Source: JALYGK01 sp036259835
Lineage (GTDB): Bacteria > Actinomycetota > UBA4738
Length of the DNA: 32,784 bases
Assembly (NCBI GenBank): GCA_036259835.1
Contig: DATABA010000078.1
Coordinates: 1 to 32,784, forward strand
Direction: 5' to 3'
Shown: one piece after another, positions 1 through 7,716 of the stretch
Layout of the letters: every line of letters starts with the position of its first letter
Numbering within the stretch: position 1 is the stretch's first letter
The notes under the pieces: model-generated
Databases searched by the model: none
What the model was told of the DNA's origin: nothing
What the model saw: the letters and a program-made list of their open reading frames with translations, nothing else
Made by a program: the position numbers and the translations under genes

Positions 1-457
1 CGGCCTCCTCCAGGCGGCGCAGGGCCTGCGCCAATGCCAGATATCCCGCGGTAATCGACGCGGTTCGCGTCCCGCCGTCGGCCTGTATGACGTCGCAATC
101 GACCCAGATGGTGCATTCGCCCATCTCTTCCAGGGCGGTCACGGCCCGCAGCGACCTTCCGACCAACCGCTGAATCTCCTGTGTCCGGCCCGAGGGCCTC
201 CCCGACTGCACCTCCCGCGGCGTCCGCACGGACGTCGCCCGCGGGAGCATGGCGTATTCGGCGGTGACCCACCCACTCCCGGTTCCCTGCAGCCATCTGG
301 GGACCTTCGGTTCATAGGACGCGGAGACCAGGACTCGGGTCTTGCCCATCTCGAGTAGGGCGGAGCCCTCGGCCCACTCCAGGTATCCCATCTCCACCTT
401 GAGCGGACGAAGGTCGGCCGGTCCCCTCCCGTCGGTTCTAATCGAAGAGTCACTCAT
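1..457 (-). CDS. rph: Ribonuclease PH, N-terminal part (runs off the window edge)
   Basis: Phosphorolytic 3'-5' exoribonuclease that trims tRNA 3' ends. The reverse-strand translation from the ATG at 455-457 begins MSDSSIRTDGRGPADLRPL and continues with family hallmarks: an AEGSALLEMGKTRVLVSAS block, WVTAEYAMLPRAT, GRTQEIQRLVGRSLRAV and CDVIQADGGTRTASITAGY. About 152 of the usual ~240 residues are present; the C-terminal third lies before base 1. The start matches the usual short N-terminus of the family, although the Shine-Dalgarno is weak. The upstream MBL-fold gene ends 13 bp before it on the same strand, so it is probably the last visible gene of a run cysM, murI, MBL hydrolase, rph. That order resembles mycobacterial Rv1336-Rv1340. 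Identity is secure; the 3' end is not visible. Confidence 0.95.
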   Translation of the reverse strand, partial: MSDSSIRTDGRGPADLRPLKVEMGYLEWAEGSALLEMGKTRVLVSASYEPKVPRWLQGTGSGWVTAEYAMLPRATSVRTPREVQSGRPSGRTQEIQRLVGRSLRAVTALEEMGECTIWVDCDVIQADGGTRTASITAGYLALAQALRRLEEA

Positions 458-470
458 GTCGTCCAGGCCT

Positions 471-1205
471 TCACAGCTCGACGCGAAGACCGCGCTTCGC
501 CAGCACGGTTGGCCCGGTGAACTTCTCGCGAGCCTGGTCGAAGATCAACGAGCGGTCGTAGGTCGGCCAGACGTGTGTGACGACGAGCTTTCCCACCGCC
601 GCGTCCGCTGCGTGTTGCCCGGCCTCATGCCCGGAGAGGTGGAGAGGCGGAGTCCCCTCCGGCAACGCGTACCACGTCGCTTCGGAGATAAGAACATCGG
701 CGCCGCTGGCAAGCTTGGTGAGGTCAGGAGTTGGACCGGTGTCCGCGCTGTACGCGAGCGCCGTGCCGTCGGCTTCGATCCGCATCCCGAGCGTCAGGAC
801 CGGGTGGGCCATTCGTGCCGTTTCAACTCTGAACGGCCCCGTTTCGAAGCCCTCACCCGGTGTGACCTCCTGGAAGTCGAAGATTCCACTCAGGTCCGGC
901 TGGATCGCCACCGCCTTGTTGACCAATCCGGGCGGGAGGAAGACCGGGAGGCGGGCCGAGGGACGATTTGGGTGGAAGTAGCGCCCGACGTAATGCATGA
1001 AGAGGTCCAGAAAGTGATCCGGGTGCTCGTGAGAGATCGCGACCGCTCCAACGTCCAGAACGTCGACCCGTTCGAGCAAGCTGGCCATGGTTCCAACGCC
1101 GCAGTCGACCCACAGATTGAAGCCGTCGTGCTGCACCAGATACCCGCTGGTTGCCCCGCCGGCGCTGGGCCAACCACCGTCACAACCGAGCACGATCAGG
1201 TCCAC
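471..1205 (-). CDS. MBL-fold metal-dependent hydrolase, Rv1339-like (possible cyclic-nucleotide phosphodiesterase)
   Basis: A 244-residue metallo-beta-lactamase-fold protein. Zinc ligands are visible as HEHPDH at residues 59-64 (HxHxDH), with a later AYSADTGPT segment carrying the bridging Asp and THVWPTYD near the C-terminus carrying the last His. No signal peptide, so cytosolic. It sits between murI and rph, the position of Rv1339 in Mycobacterium tuberculosis, which has been described as an atypical cAMP phosphodiesterase. That positional and fold match is the reason for the suggested role; RNase Z-like or other phosphodiesterase activity cannot be excluded. The GTG start (1203-1205) overlaps the murI stop by 10 bp, implying translational coupling. 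Two class III cyclases lie at the other end of the window. Confidence 0.85.
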   Translation of the reverse strand: MDLIVLGCDGGWPSAGGATSGYLVQHDGFNLWVDCGVGTMASLLERVDVLDVGAVAISHEHPDHFLDLFMHYVGRYFHPNRPSARLPVFLPPGLVNKAVAIQPDLSGIFDFQEVTPGEGFETGPFRVETARMAHPVLTLGMRIEADGTALAYSADTGPTPDLTKLASGADVLISEATWYALPEGTPPLHLSGHEAGQHAADAAVGKLVVTHVWPTYDRSLIFDQAREKFTGPTVLAKRGLRVEL

Positions 1206-2032
1206 GCGCTGTCTCTCGCCGCGCCTACCAGCGATACCCGAACGGCGTCCCGGAACTCCGGACCGAGAAACCTACGTCCCAGGACGCTGAAGACTTCGGG
1301 TTCGCCCGAGGACTCGAACCGATGAATGGGAACGTTCGCCGCCGGCGCCCGGAGCTCCCGTTCGGCCATCACGTCATACACGTCGTTGGCCGTTTCCTCC
1401 GCGGACGAGATGATCAACACGTCCGGCCCCATCACGCGATGAATGGCGCCTCGGAGCAACGGGTAATGGGTGCACCCGAGGATCAACGTGTCAACCCCGG
1501 CGTCCTGCAGCGGATGAAGGTACTCACGGGCCACGTCGAGGAGCTCGCTGCTTGTGGTGTCGCCTCGTTCCACGAACTCCACGAAACGAGGGCACGCCTG
1601 CGAGGTCAGCGTGATCGTCCTCGTGGGGTCGAGTCGTCCCAGCGCCTGCTCGTACGACCCGCTTCGAACCGTCGCTTCGGTCCCAATGAGACCGACGTGG
1701 CGGTTGCGGGTCGCGTGCAGAGCCGCTCGGACCGCCGGCTCCACCACTCCGATCACCGGCACGGGGACCGCTTCAGCGACATCGGGGAGCGCCGCGGACG
1801 TGGCGGCGTTGCAGGCGATCACGATCATCTTCACGTCCTGGTCCATCAAGTGGCCGGCGATCTGGAGGGCGAACTCGCGGATCTCTTCGAGCGGCCGGGG
1901 GCCGTAGGGAAAGCGGGCCTGATCGCCGAAGTAGAGGATCGACTCCTGCGGAAGCTCGTCCATGATCGCTCGGACCACCGTCAGACCGCCGAGCCCCGAA
2001 TCGAAGACCCCGATCGGCCGAGAGTCGCTCAC
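1196..2032 (-). CDS. murI: Glutamate racemase
   Basis: Interconverts L- and D-glutamate to supply D-Glu for peptidoglycan. The 278-residue product has the family signature IGVFDSGLGGLTVV at the N-terminus (Asp11), the first catalytic cysteine in CNAATSA (Cys74) and the second in GCTHYPLL (Cys187). I chose the GTG at 2030-2032 because it puts the FDSGLGG motif at residue 10, as in other MurI proteins; the reading frame stays open for another 50 codons upstream but only inside cysM. The start lies 4 bp after the cysM stop and the gene overlaps the following MBL gene, so cysM, murI and the hydrolase are probably co-transcribed. Confidence 0.96.
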   Translation of the reverse strand: MSDSRPIGVFDSGLGGLTVVRAIMDELPQESILYFGDQARFPYGPRPLEEIREFALQIAGHLMDQDVKMIVIACNAATSAALPDVAEAVPVPVIGVVEPAVRAALHATRNRHVGLIGTEATVRSGSYEQALGRLDPTRTITLTSQACPRFVEFVERGDTTSSELLDVAREYLHPLQDAGVDTLILGCTHYPLLRGAIHRVMGPDVLIISSAEETANDVYDVMAERELRAPAANVPIHRFESSGEPEVFSVLGRRFLGPEFRDAVRVSLVGAARDSAWT

Positions 2033-2036
2033 GTCG

Positions 2037-2969
2037 TCACCACCACAACGTTTCCTGCACCCGCTTCTCCGCAATCTCCAGAGCGGGAGCCCACGCGTCC
2101 GTGGACAGGTATTTCCACCCACCGTCGGGAAGCAGGGCGACCACATCTCCGTCTTCGAGCTCCGAGGCGACCCGCCGCGCAACGTGGAGGACCGCTCCGG
2201 ACGAGATGCCGGCGAAGATCCCCTCCTCTTTCGTCAGTTCGCGGGTCGCTTTGAGTGCATCTGCCGACCCCACCAGGATCTTCCGGTCCAAAACCGACTC
2301 GTCGAGGATCGGGGGGATGAATCCCGCATCGAGCGACCGGAGGCCATAGACGAGCTCCCCGAGCTCGGGTTCTGCGGCGATCACCTGTACCTTGGGGTTG
2401 TGCTCCTTCAGCCGGCGGCCGGCTCCGGTCAACGTTCCTCCGGTCCCCAGTCCGGACACAAAATGTGTGACGGTTGGTAGCTCTCGGATGATCTCGGCCG
2501 CAGTGCCCTCGTAATGCGCTCGGGGGTTCGCCTCGTTGCCGTACTGGAAGGGCATGAAGTATTTCTCGTCCCGAGCCATCGCTCGCGCCACCTCTACCGC
2601 GCCGTTCGTCCCCTTTTCCGCCGGCGTGAACACGATCTCTGCACCGAACAGCTCCAGAAGCCGAATGCGCTCTTCGCTCGCGTTTTCTGGCATCACCACG
2701 GTCAGGCGGTAGCCCTTGCGGGTCGCGACCATGGCGAGGGAAATACCGGTGTTGCCTGAAGTCGGTTCGAGGATCTCACCGCCGGGGCGAAGTTTCCCCG
2801 TCCGTTCGGCGTCTTCGATCATGGAGAGCGCGATTCGATCTTTCAGCGATCCCGTGGGGTTCTGGCCTTCGAGCTTGGCCCACAACCGAACGCCGGGCTT
2901 GGGTGAAACGCGCTGAATGCCAACAAGCGGCGTGTTGCCGATCGCACCCAGGATGTCGTCGGTTCTCAC
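2037..2969 (-). CDS. cysM: CysO-dependent O-phosphoserine sulfhydrylase
   Basis: PLP enzyme of fold type II, 310 residues. It resembles M. tuberculosis CysM, which joins O-phosphoserine to the thiocarboxylated carrier CysO. Visible features: GNTPLVG at the N-terminus, the PLP lysine in NPTGSLKDR (Lys43), the phosphate-binding EPTSGNTGIS loop, GLGTGGTLTG, and a GLRSLDAGFIPP segment with Arg211. That arginine aligns with the CysM arginine (Arg220 in M. tuberculosis) known to recognise phosphoserine, which argues against an O-acetylserine enzyme. The protein ends ETLWW, similar to the aromatic end of mycobacterial CysM. The start is GTG (2967-2969). Its partner genes cysO, the adenylyltransferase and mec lie about 6 kb away, at 9064-10615, on the same strand. 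Confidence 0.92.
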   Translation of the reverse strand: MRTDDILGAIGNTPLVGIQRVSPKPGVRLWAKLEGQNPTGSLKDRIALSMIEDAERTGKLRPGGEILEPTSGNTGISLAMVATRKGYRLTVVMPENASEERIRLLELFGAEIVFTPAEKGTNGAVEVARAMARDEKYFMPFQYGNEANPRAHYEGTAAEIIRELPTVTHFVSGLGTGGTLTGAGRRLKEHNPKVQVIAAEPELGELVYGLRSLDAGFIPPILDESVLDRKILVGSADALKATRELTKEEGIFAGISSGAVLHVARRVASELEDGDVVALLPDGGWKYLSTDAWAPALEIAEKRVQETLWW

Positions 2970-3019
2970 TCCGCGATTATCGCAGCGGGGTATGACGGCT
3001 CAGGCGGCCGAAGTATCGG

Positions 3020-4633
3020 CTAGTGGCGAACGCGTCCCCGCCGCTTTCGATCCTTGAGGATCTCGCGGGCCGCGTTCTGCCCGGGGCCGCCCGTGACACC
3101 CCCGCCCGGATGTGCGCCGGCGCCACACAGATAGAGGCCCTCGACGGCCAGCCGGTACCTCGCGTGGCCGAGAAGCGGGCGCCACGCGAAGAACTGATCA
3201 AGCGACGGCTCGCCGTGAAGCGGGTGTCCTTCGGTCATCCCGTAGATCCGTTCGAGGTCCACGGGAGTGATGACCTGCGCGGCAGTCACGAGGTTACTGA
3301 CGCCGGGCGCATGAGGCTCAAGGGTTCGAAGCACCAGGTCGGAGAGCGATTCTGCTCGGTCGTTCCACTGCGCGTTCCGAAGGTGGTACGGCGCGTACTG
3401 AACCACCACGCTCATGACGTGGGTCCCTTCAGGAGCAAGCGTGGGGTCGAGCAGCGTGGGGATGGTGGCCTCGAGATACGGGGACTCGGAGACGCCCCCG
3501 TATTTGGACGCGTCAAAAGCGCGCTCCAGGTAGTCGAGCCCAGGCGCGATCACGATCCGTCCCTGGAGGCGGGCATCACCGTCGCCCTCGTTCCCAAGGA
3601 AACGCGGAATTCCGGACAGCGCGAGATTGACTTTCGCCACCACGCCGGGAAGGCGGAGGTTCTGCGCTTTCCACACCAATGTCGGTCCGAGGACGCCCGG
3701 GTCGAGGAGGCGAAGAAGCACCTGCTTCGGATCCATCCCCGCCACCACGATGGGCGCTTCCATCACCTCGCCGCCGTCGAGGACGACGCCCGTTACACGT
3801 CCCTCAGCCGTGACGACACGCTTCACCTCCGACCCCTCCCTCACCGTCGCACCGAAGGACCGCGCCGCCCCCGCGAGGGCTTCGGCCAGCGCGCCGGGCC
3901 CTCCTCGGGCGATCGTCAGCGCACCGGCGGCTCCGCCACCCGAGGACGAGTCGGCCAGGAGCACCGCGGCGGTCCCGGGTGACCGCGGCCCCATGGCCGT
4001 GAACTGCACTCCCCTCGCCGCCACGGCCGCGCGAACGGCATCCGTTTCGAACGCTTCAGTTACGAAGTCCGCAACCGCCATCGGGAGAACCCGAAGGACC
4101 TCCCGTGAGCTCTTCTTCCCCAAGCGTCGGTACGCCCGGAGCAGCTTGAGCCCCGCAAGCGCGTCGCCGAAGGCTGGAGACCTCAGGTCGGGGGGCGTCG
4201 TTTCGTCGAGGTGAGCCAGGAAGCTCCCGAGGACCTGCACCTTACGGTCGAACTCGATGTAGCCGTTCGCGTCGTTCGGCGACCATTCGCGAAGTTCATG
4301 TCCCGTTCGCCTCGGGTCCGCCCACAGCGTCACGGCCCTGCCGTCGGGCTGTGGGGCAAACATCCGAACGTCGGGTCGAAGGAGCGCGAGCCCGTGCTCC
4401 TGCAACTTGAGGTCGCGAATCACCGAAGGCCGCAAGCGGCCGATGGAGTGGGCCACCGTCGGAGCGCGAACGCCCGGCGACAGTTCGGACGTCGCCACCG
4501 CTCCCCCGGCAGCTTCCCGGCGCTCGAGGATGATGGTGTTCAATCCTGCCTTGGCCAGGTAGGCGCCGCACACGAGTCCGTTGTGACCCGCACCGACGAC
4601 GATAGCGTCGTAGGAACCGTTCGGCTGGCTCAT
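3020..4633 (-). CDS. FAD-dependent oxidoreductase, PYROXD2/phytoene desaturase-like (second of tandem pair)
   Basis: A 537-residue flavoprotein amine oxidase/phytoene desaturase-type enzyme. The N-terminus YDAIVVGAGHNGLVCGAYLAKAGLN is the ADP-binding Rossmann motif, followed by LERREAAGGA (FAD ribose-binding Glu). The C-terminus carries LYLCGAGAHPGGGVTGGPGQNAA, the second FAD motif typical of PYROXD2-like proteins. The frame extends further upstream, but the ATG at 4631-4633 is the natural start because it overlaps the stop of the preceding paralogue as ATGA. No signal peptide or membrane segment is seen. Substrate is unknown: carotenoid desaturation is possible but no phytoene synthase or other carotenoid gene is nearby. 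The adjacent paralogue and the divergent GcvT-fold gene suggest an amine or C1-related oxidation, by inference only. Confidence 0.88.
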   Translation of the reverse strand: MSQPNGSYDAIVVGAGHNGLVCGAYLAKAGLNTIILERREAAGGAVATSELSPGVRAPTVAHSIGRLRPSVIRDLKLQEHGLALLRPDVRMFAPQPDGRAVTLWADPRRTGHELREWSPNDANGYIEFDRKVQVLGSFLAHLDETTPPDLRSPAFGDALAGLKLLRAYRRLGKKSSREVLRVLPMAVADFVTEAFETDAVRAAVAARGVQFTAMGPRSPGTAAVLLADSSSGGGAAGALTIARGGPGALAEALAGAARSFGATVREGSEVKRVVTAEGRVTGVVLDGGEVMEAPIVVAGMDPKQVLLRLLDPGVLGPTLVWKAQNLRLPGVVAKVNLALSGIPRFLGNEGDGDARLQGRIVIAPGLDYLERAFDASKYGGVSESPYLEATIPTLLDPTLAPEGTHVMSVVVQYAPYHLRNAQWNDRAESLSDLVLRTLEPHAPGVSNLVTAAQVITPVDLERIYGMTEGHPLHGEPSLDQFFAWRPLLGHARYRLAVEGLYLCGAGAHPGGGVTGGPGQNAAREILKDRKRRGRVRH

Positions 4634-6255
4634 CCTTGCCGTGACGACGTGGAAAGGGCCGGCGGCGAGACCAGTGTTCGCAGGAACTCGAACGCAGCCG
4701 TCCTTCCCGGCGCGCCCATGATTCCCCCACCGGGGTGGGTTGCCGATCCGCACAGCCAGAGGTCCTTCACCGGCGTGCGGTATCGAGCCCATCCGGCAAC
4801 CGGTCGGTTGAAGAAGAGCTGCTCCAAGGACAGCTCCCCCTGAAAGATGTTGCCCTCAGAGAGACCGAACTCCCGCTCCAGATCGAGCGGCGTGAGGACT
4901 TGCCGGTGAAGGATGAGGTCCCGGATGTTCGGCGCTCGCTCCGCGATGGTATCGACGACGGCGTCTCCGAAGGCCTCCCGCTGCTCGTCCCAGGTCCCCT
5001 CGGAGAGGTCGTACGGCGCGTACTGGACGAAGCAGCTCATGACATGCTTCCCCGGCGGGGCCATCGACGGGTCGACCAGCGTTGGGATGATCATGTCGAT
5101 GTACGGCCGGCGGCTGAAGCAGCCGTACTTGGCGTCGTCGTAGGCCCGTTCCATGTAGTCAACGCTCGGCGAGAAGCTGATCGCCCCACGAAGGTGCTCC
5201 CCTGGCCCGGGCAGCGACGTGAAGTTGGGGAGGCCGTCCAGTGCCAGGTTTACCTTTCCGGACGAGCCGCGGTACCTGTACCGCTGAACTTCGGCTTCGA
5301 ATTCCGAATCGAGCGTTCCGGGTTCGAGCAGCCGAAGGAACGTCTGTCGTGAGTCGAGACTCGAGAAGACGGCGCGGGCGGCGATCTCTTCCCCGGATTC
5401 CAGAACAACCCCGGTCGTTCGGTTCGACCGCGTCACGATCCGCTCGACCGATGCTTCGGTTCGAATCTCGGCCCCGGCGGCTCGCGCGGCAGACGCGATC
5501 GCGCCACTGATGCTGCCGGTTCCGCCTTTCGGGATGCCCCAGGCCCGAAAGGCGCCGTCGATCTCGCCCATGTAATGGTGCAGGAGGACGTACGCGGTTC
5601 CCGGCGAACGAATCCCCAGGAACGTGCCGATGATTCCCGACGCGGCCATGGTCGCTTTCAGCGGGTCCGTCTCGAACCACTGGTTCAGGAAATCGGCGGC
5701 ACTCATCGTCATCAGCTGAATGAATGTCGACTGCTGCCGCTCGGGGAGTCGGAGAAAGCTGCGGCCCAGCCGCGTCACCGGAAGCCATTGCCTCGGCGAC
5801 AGACGGCCCGGATCGGGAGGGACCATGGAGAGCACCGGCTTGACGAATCGCGCCATCTCCACCATCAAAAGGCCGTACTCCTCGTACGCCTCGGCGTCCG
5901 TTCGGGACCACCGCCGGATCTCACGCATGGTCTGGGCGTGGTCGTTCGTTCGCCACAGGTAACCGTCGTCGAGCGGCGTGAACGTTCCGTCGAGCGGGAG
6001 AATCTCCAGCCCGTGCCTGGGGAGGTCGAGCTCCCGGATGATCTCGGGACGGAGAAGGCTCACCACGTACGACGCCACGCTGAACCGAAAGCCCGGAAAG
6101 ACTTCCTCCGTAACGGCGGCGCCCCCCAGGACGTGGCGGCGCTCCAGGACAAGCACTCGCCGACCGGCCTTGGCGAGATAGGCAGCGCAGGTCAGGCCGT
6201 TGTGGCCACCACCGATGACGACGGCGTCGTAAGGCTCAGGCACGCCGGCTAGCAT
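4630..6255 (-). CDS. FAD-dependent oxidoreductase, PYROXD2/phytoene desaturase-like (first of tandem pair)
   Basis: About 541 residues, with the same architecture as the downstream gene: YDAVVIGGGHNGLTCAAYLAKAG at the N-terminus, LERRHVLGGAAVTEEVFPGF after it, and LWLCGSATHPGGGIMGAPGRTAA at the C-terminus. It is clearly a diverged paralogue of the neighbour rather than a recent copy. The start is uncertain: ATG at 6253-6255 gives MLAGVPEPYDAVV, while GTG at 6241-6243 gives VPEPYDAVV; neither has a strong Shine-Dalgarno. The 47-bp gap to the divergent GcvT-fold gene must hold both promoters. The stop overlaps the next gene's start as ATGA, so the two oxidoreductases are probably made together and may form a heteromer. 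Substrate unknown. Confidence 0.87.
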   Translation of the reverse strand: MLAGVPEPYDAVVIGGGHNGLTCAAYLAKAGRRVLVLERRHVLGGAAVTEEVFPGFRFSVASYVVSLLRPEIIRELDLPRHGLEILPLDGTFTPLDDGYLWRTNDHAQTMREIRRWSRTDAEAYEEYGLLMVEMARFVKPVLSMVPPDPGRLSPRQWLPVTRLGRSFLRLPERQQSTFIQLMTMSAADFLNQWFETDPLKATMAASGIIGTFLGIRSPGTAYVLLHHYMGEIDGAFRAWGIPKGGTGSISGAIASAARAAGAEIRTEASVERIVTRSNRTTGVVLESGEEIAARAVFSSLDSRQTFLRLLEPGTLDSEFEAEVQRYRYRGSSGKVNLALDGLPNFTSLPGPGEHLRGAISFSPSVDYMERAYDDAKYGCFSRRPYIDMIIPTLVDPSMAPPGKHVMSCFVQYAPYDLSEGTWDEQREAFGDAVVDTIAERAPNIRDLILHRQVLTPLDLEREFGLSEGNIFQGELSLEQLFFNRPVAGWARYRTPVKDLWLCGSATHPGGGIMGAPGRTAAFEFLRTLVSPPALSTSSRQG

Positions 6256-6302
6256 GCCGCCGCGCGAGGGAAACGACCAGCCAGTCTGGGAGAATTCGCG
6301 CC

Positions 6303-7511
6303 GTGACCGTCGGAACCGCGTTTCATCAGCGCACGGCGCCACTCAATCGGAAGATGCAATGGCGAGAGTGGGCCGGCTATTTCGCCGCGAGCGTCTACGC
6401 CGACCATCACGACATCGAGTACAACGCCATTCGCGAAGCCGCCGCGCTGATCGACGTCTCTCCTCTCTACAAGTACGTGATCACCGGTCCGGACACCATG
6501 GCCTTCGTCGACCGAGTGAACGTACGGGACGCCAAGAAGCTACAGGTCGACCAGGTCTGGTACACGTGCTGGTGCGACGAGCACGGCAAGGTCATCGACG
6601 ACGGCACGATCACGCGGCTCGACGAACAGACCGTTCGGTGGACCGCCGCGGACCCGTCGCTCAGGTGGTTTCGTCAGAACGCCGCCGGGCTGCGCGTTCA
6701 GGTGGAAGACGTCACGGAATCGCTTTCGGCTCTCGCCGTCCAGGGCCCCAAGTCGAGGGCAGTCATCGAGGCGGCGACCGGAACGTCTTTGGCCGATCTC
6801 CGCTACTTCAGGCTTCGCTCCGCGCGGATCGGAAACGTGCCGATCGACATCACCAGAACCGGGTACACGGGCGACCTTGGTTACGAGGTTTGGGTGGCGG
6901 CCGACCAGGCGGTTCGTGTGTGGGACGCGCTCATCGAAGCGGGTCAGGCGTACGCGATTCGTCCGGCCGGTCTCTTGGCGCTGGACGTCGTTCGTGTCGA
7001 GGCGGGATTGATCTTGCTCGAGGTCGACTACACCAGCTCGCGGCAGGCGCTCATCCCGGAGCAGTCCTATTCGCCATTCGAGCTGGGGATCCTCGGCCAG
7101 TTGGTCGCCCTGGACAAGGAGAGCTTCATCGGGAAGGAGGCGCTCGTTGCCGAACGACGGGCCGGAGGACCGGAGCGGCGGCTCGTCGGCCTGGCGATCG
7201 GATGGGAGGGAATCGAACGGGTCTACGCCGCGCAAGACCTCCCGCCAACCTTTTCGCCAATGACATCTCGTGAACACGTTCCCGTTTTCGGGCGGTACCG
7301 CCAGATTGGGCGGGCCACCAGCACCGCCTGGAGCCCCACGCTCAAACACGCCATCGCGCTGGCATCAGTTCGGAACGAACACGCCGAACCGGGGACTCGC
7401 GTCGCCATGGAGTGGACGGTTGAGGGCCGCCGCGGCCGCGTCTCCGCTACGGTTGTCCCCCTTCCCTTCTTCGATCCGCCCCGGAAGCGGGCCACGCCGC
7501 CCCCCGACTGA
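6303..7511 (+). CDS. GcvT-fold aminomethyltransferase family protein
   Basis: A 402-residue protein of the folate-binding GcvT/DmdA fold. Recognisable segments are REAAALIDVSPLYKYVITG (N-terminal domain), KVIDDGTITRL around residues 97-105 (position of the catalytic Asp of GcvT), LAVQGPKSRAVIE near 145-156, and TRTGYTGDLGYEVWV at 185-198 (folate-binding Glu). Other glycine-cleavage genes (gcvH, gcvP, lpd) are absent here, so a true T-protein is unlikely. Tetrahydrofolate-dependent demethylation of a methylated amine, ether or sulfonium compound is more plausible, and the divergent FAD oxidoreductases fit an oxidative demethylation pathway, but this is inference. GTG start at 6303. The stop codon lies in the loop of a strong hairpin. 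Confidence 0.82.
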   Translation: MTVGTAFHQRTAPLNRKMQWREWAGYFAASVYADHHDIEYNAIREAAALIDVSPLYKYVITGPDTMAFVDRVNVRDAKKLQVDQVWYTCWCDEHGKVIDDGTITRLDEQTVRWTAADPSLRWFRQNAAGLRVQVEDVTESLSALAVQGPKSRAVIEAATGTSLADLRYFRLRSARIGNVPIDITRTGYTGDLGYEVWVAADQAVRVWDALIEAGQAYAIRPAGLLALDVVRVEAGLILLEVDYTSSRQALIPEQSYSPFELGILGQLVALDKESFIGKEALVAERRAGGPERRLVGLAIGWEGIERVYAAQDLPPTFSPMTSREHVPVFGRYRQIGRATSTAWSPTLKHAIALASVRNEHAEPGTRVAMEWTVEGRRGRVSATVVPLPFFDPPRKRATPPPD

Positions 7512-7521
7512 AGGGGCGGCG
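7495..7521 (+). terminator. Strong GC hairpin spanning the GcvT-fold gene stop codon
   Basis: CGCCGCCCC (7495-7503) pairs perfectly with GGGGCGGCG (7513-7521): a 9-bp all-GC stem with a 9-nt loop that contains the TGA stop (7509-7511). No U-tract follows on either strand, so it is at best a U-less terminator or an mRNA 3'-end stabiliser. It lies in the gap between convergent genes. Confidence 0.5.
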
Positions 7522-7591
7522 GTACTCCGGCCAGAGGAGCGGGCAAAAGGGAAGGGACCGGAGGGTGGTGACCAGGCGTCCCGATTCTCGT

Positions 7592-7608
7592 TCCTCCTCT
7601 AGGGAGGA
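7592..7608. terminator. Possible bidirectional hairpin between convergent genes
   Basis: TCCTCC (7592-7597) and GGAGGA (7603-7608) form a 6-bp stem with a TCTAG loop inside the 205-bp gap between the convergent GcvT-fold and dehydrogenase genes. No U-tract follows. The rest of the gap shows no ORF, tRNA or repeat I can support. Confidence 0.3.
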
Positions 7609-7716
7609 TCTCGGTCTCCCGCGACCGACCGGGCGTGGGTACCGCCTTCCGATCCCTACTGCTCTGGAGCCTAGCCCAACCGCGGCGAGTTGCAAATCGG
7701 CCGGTCGGCCGACTGT

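Noticed and set aside
342..2254. Long plus-strand frames across the rph, hydrolase, murI and cysM region
   Set aside because: Antisense shadows of well-recognised genes in high-GC DNA; translations are low-complexity and Arg/Pro-rich with no known motifs.
4640..4792. Extended start for the second FAD oxidoreductase at 4792
   Set aside because: The extension lies inside the upstream paralogue's coding region; the ATGA overlap at 4633 gives the natural start at the Rossmann motif.
6303..7511. Calling the GcvT-fold gene gcvT or dmdA
   Set aside because: The fold is clear but the substrate is not; no glycine-cleavage or dimethylsulfoniopropionate genes are nearby.
7595..7700. A structured RNA or riboswitch in the gap between the convergent GcvT-fold and dehydrogenase genes
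   Set aside because: Only short GC-rich hairpins without a known consensus; the gap is downstream of both genes, not a leader.
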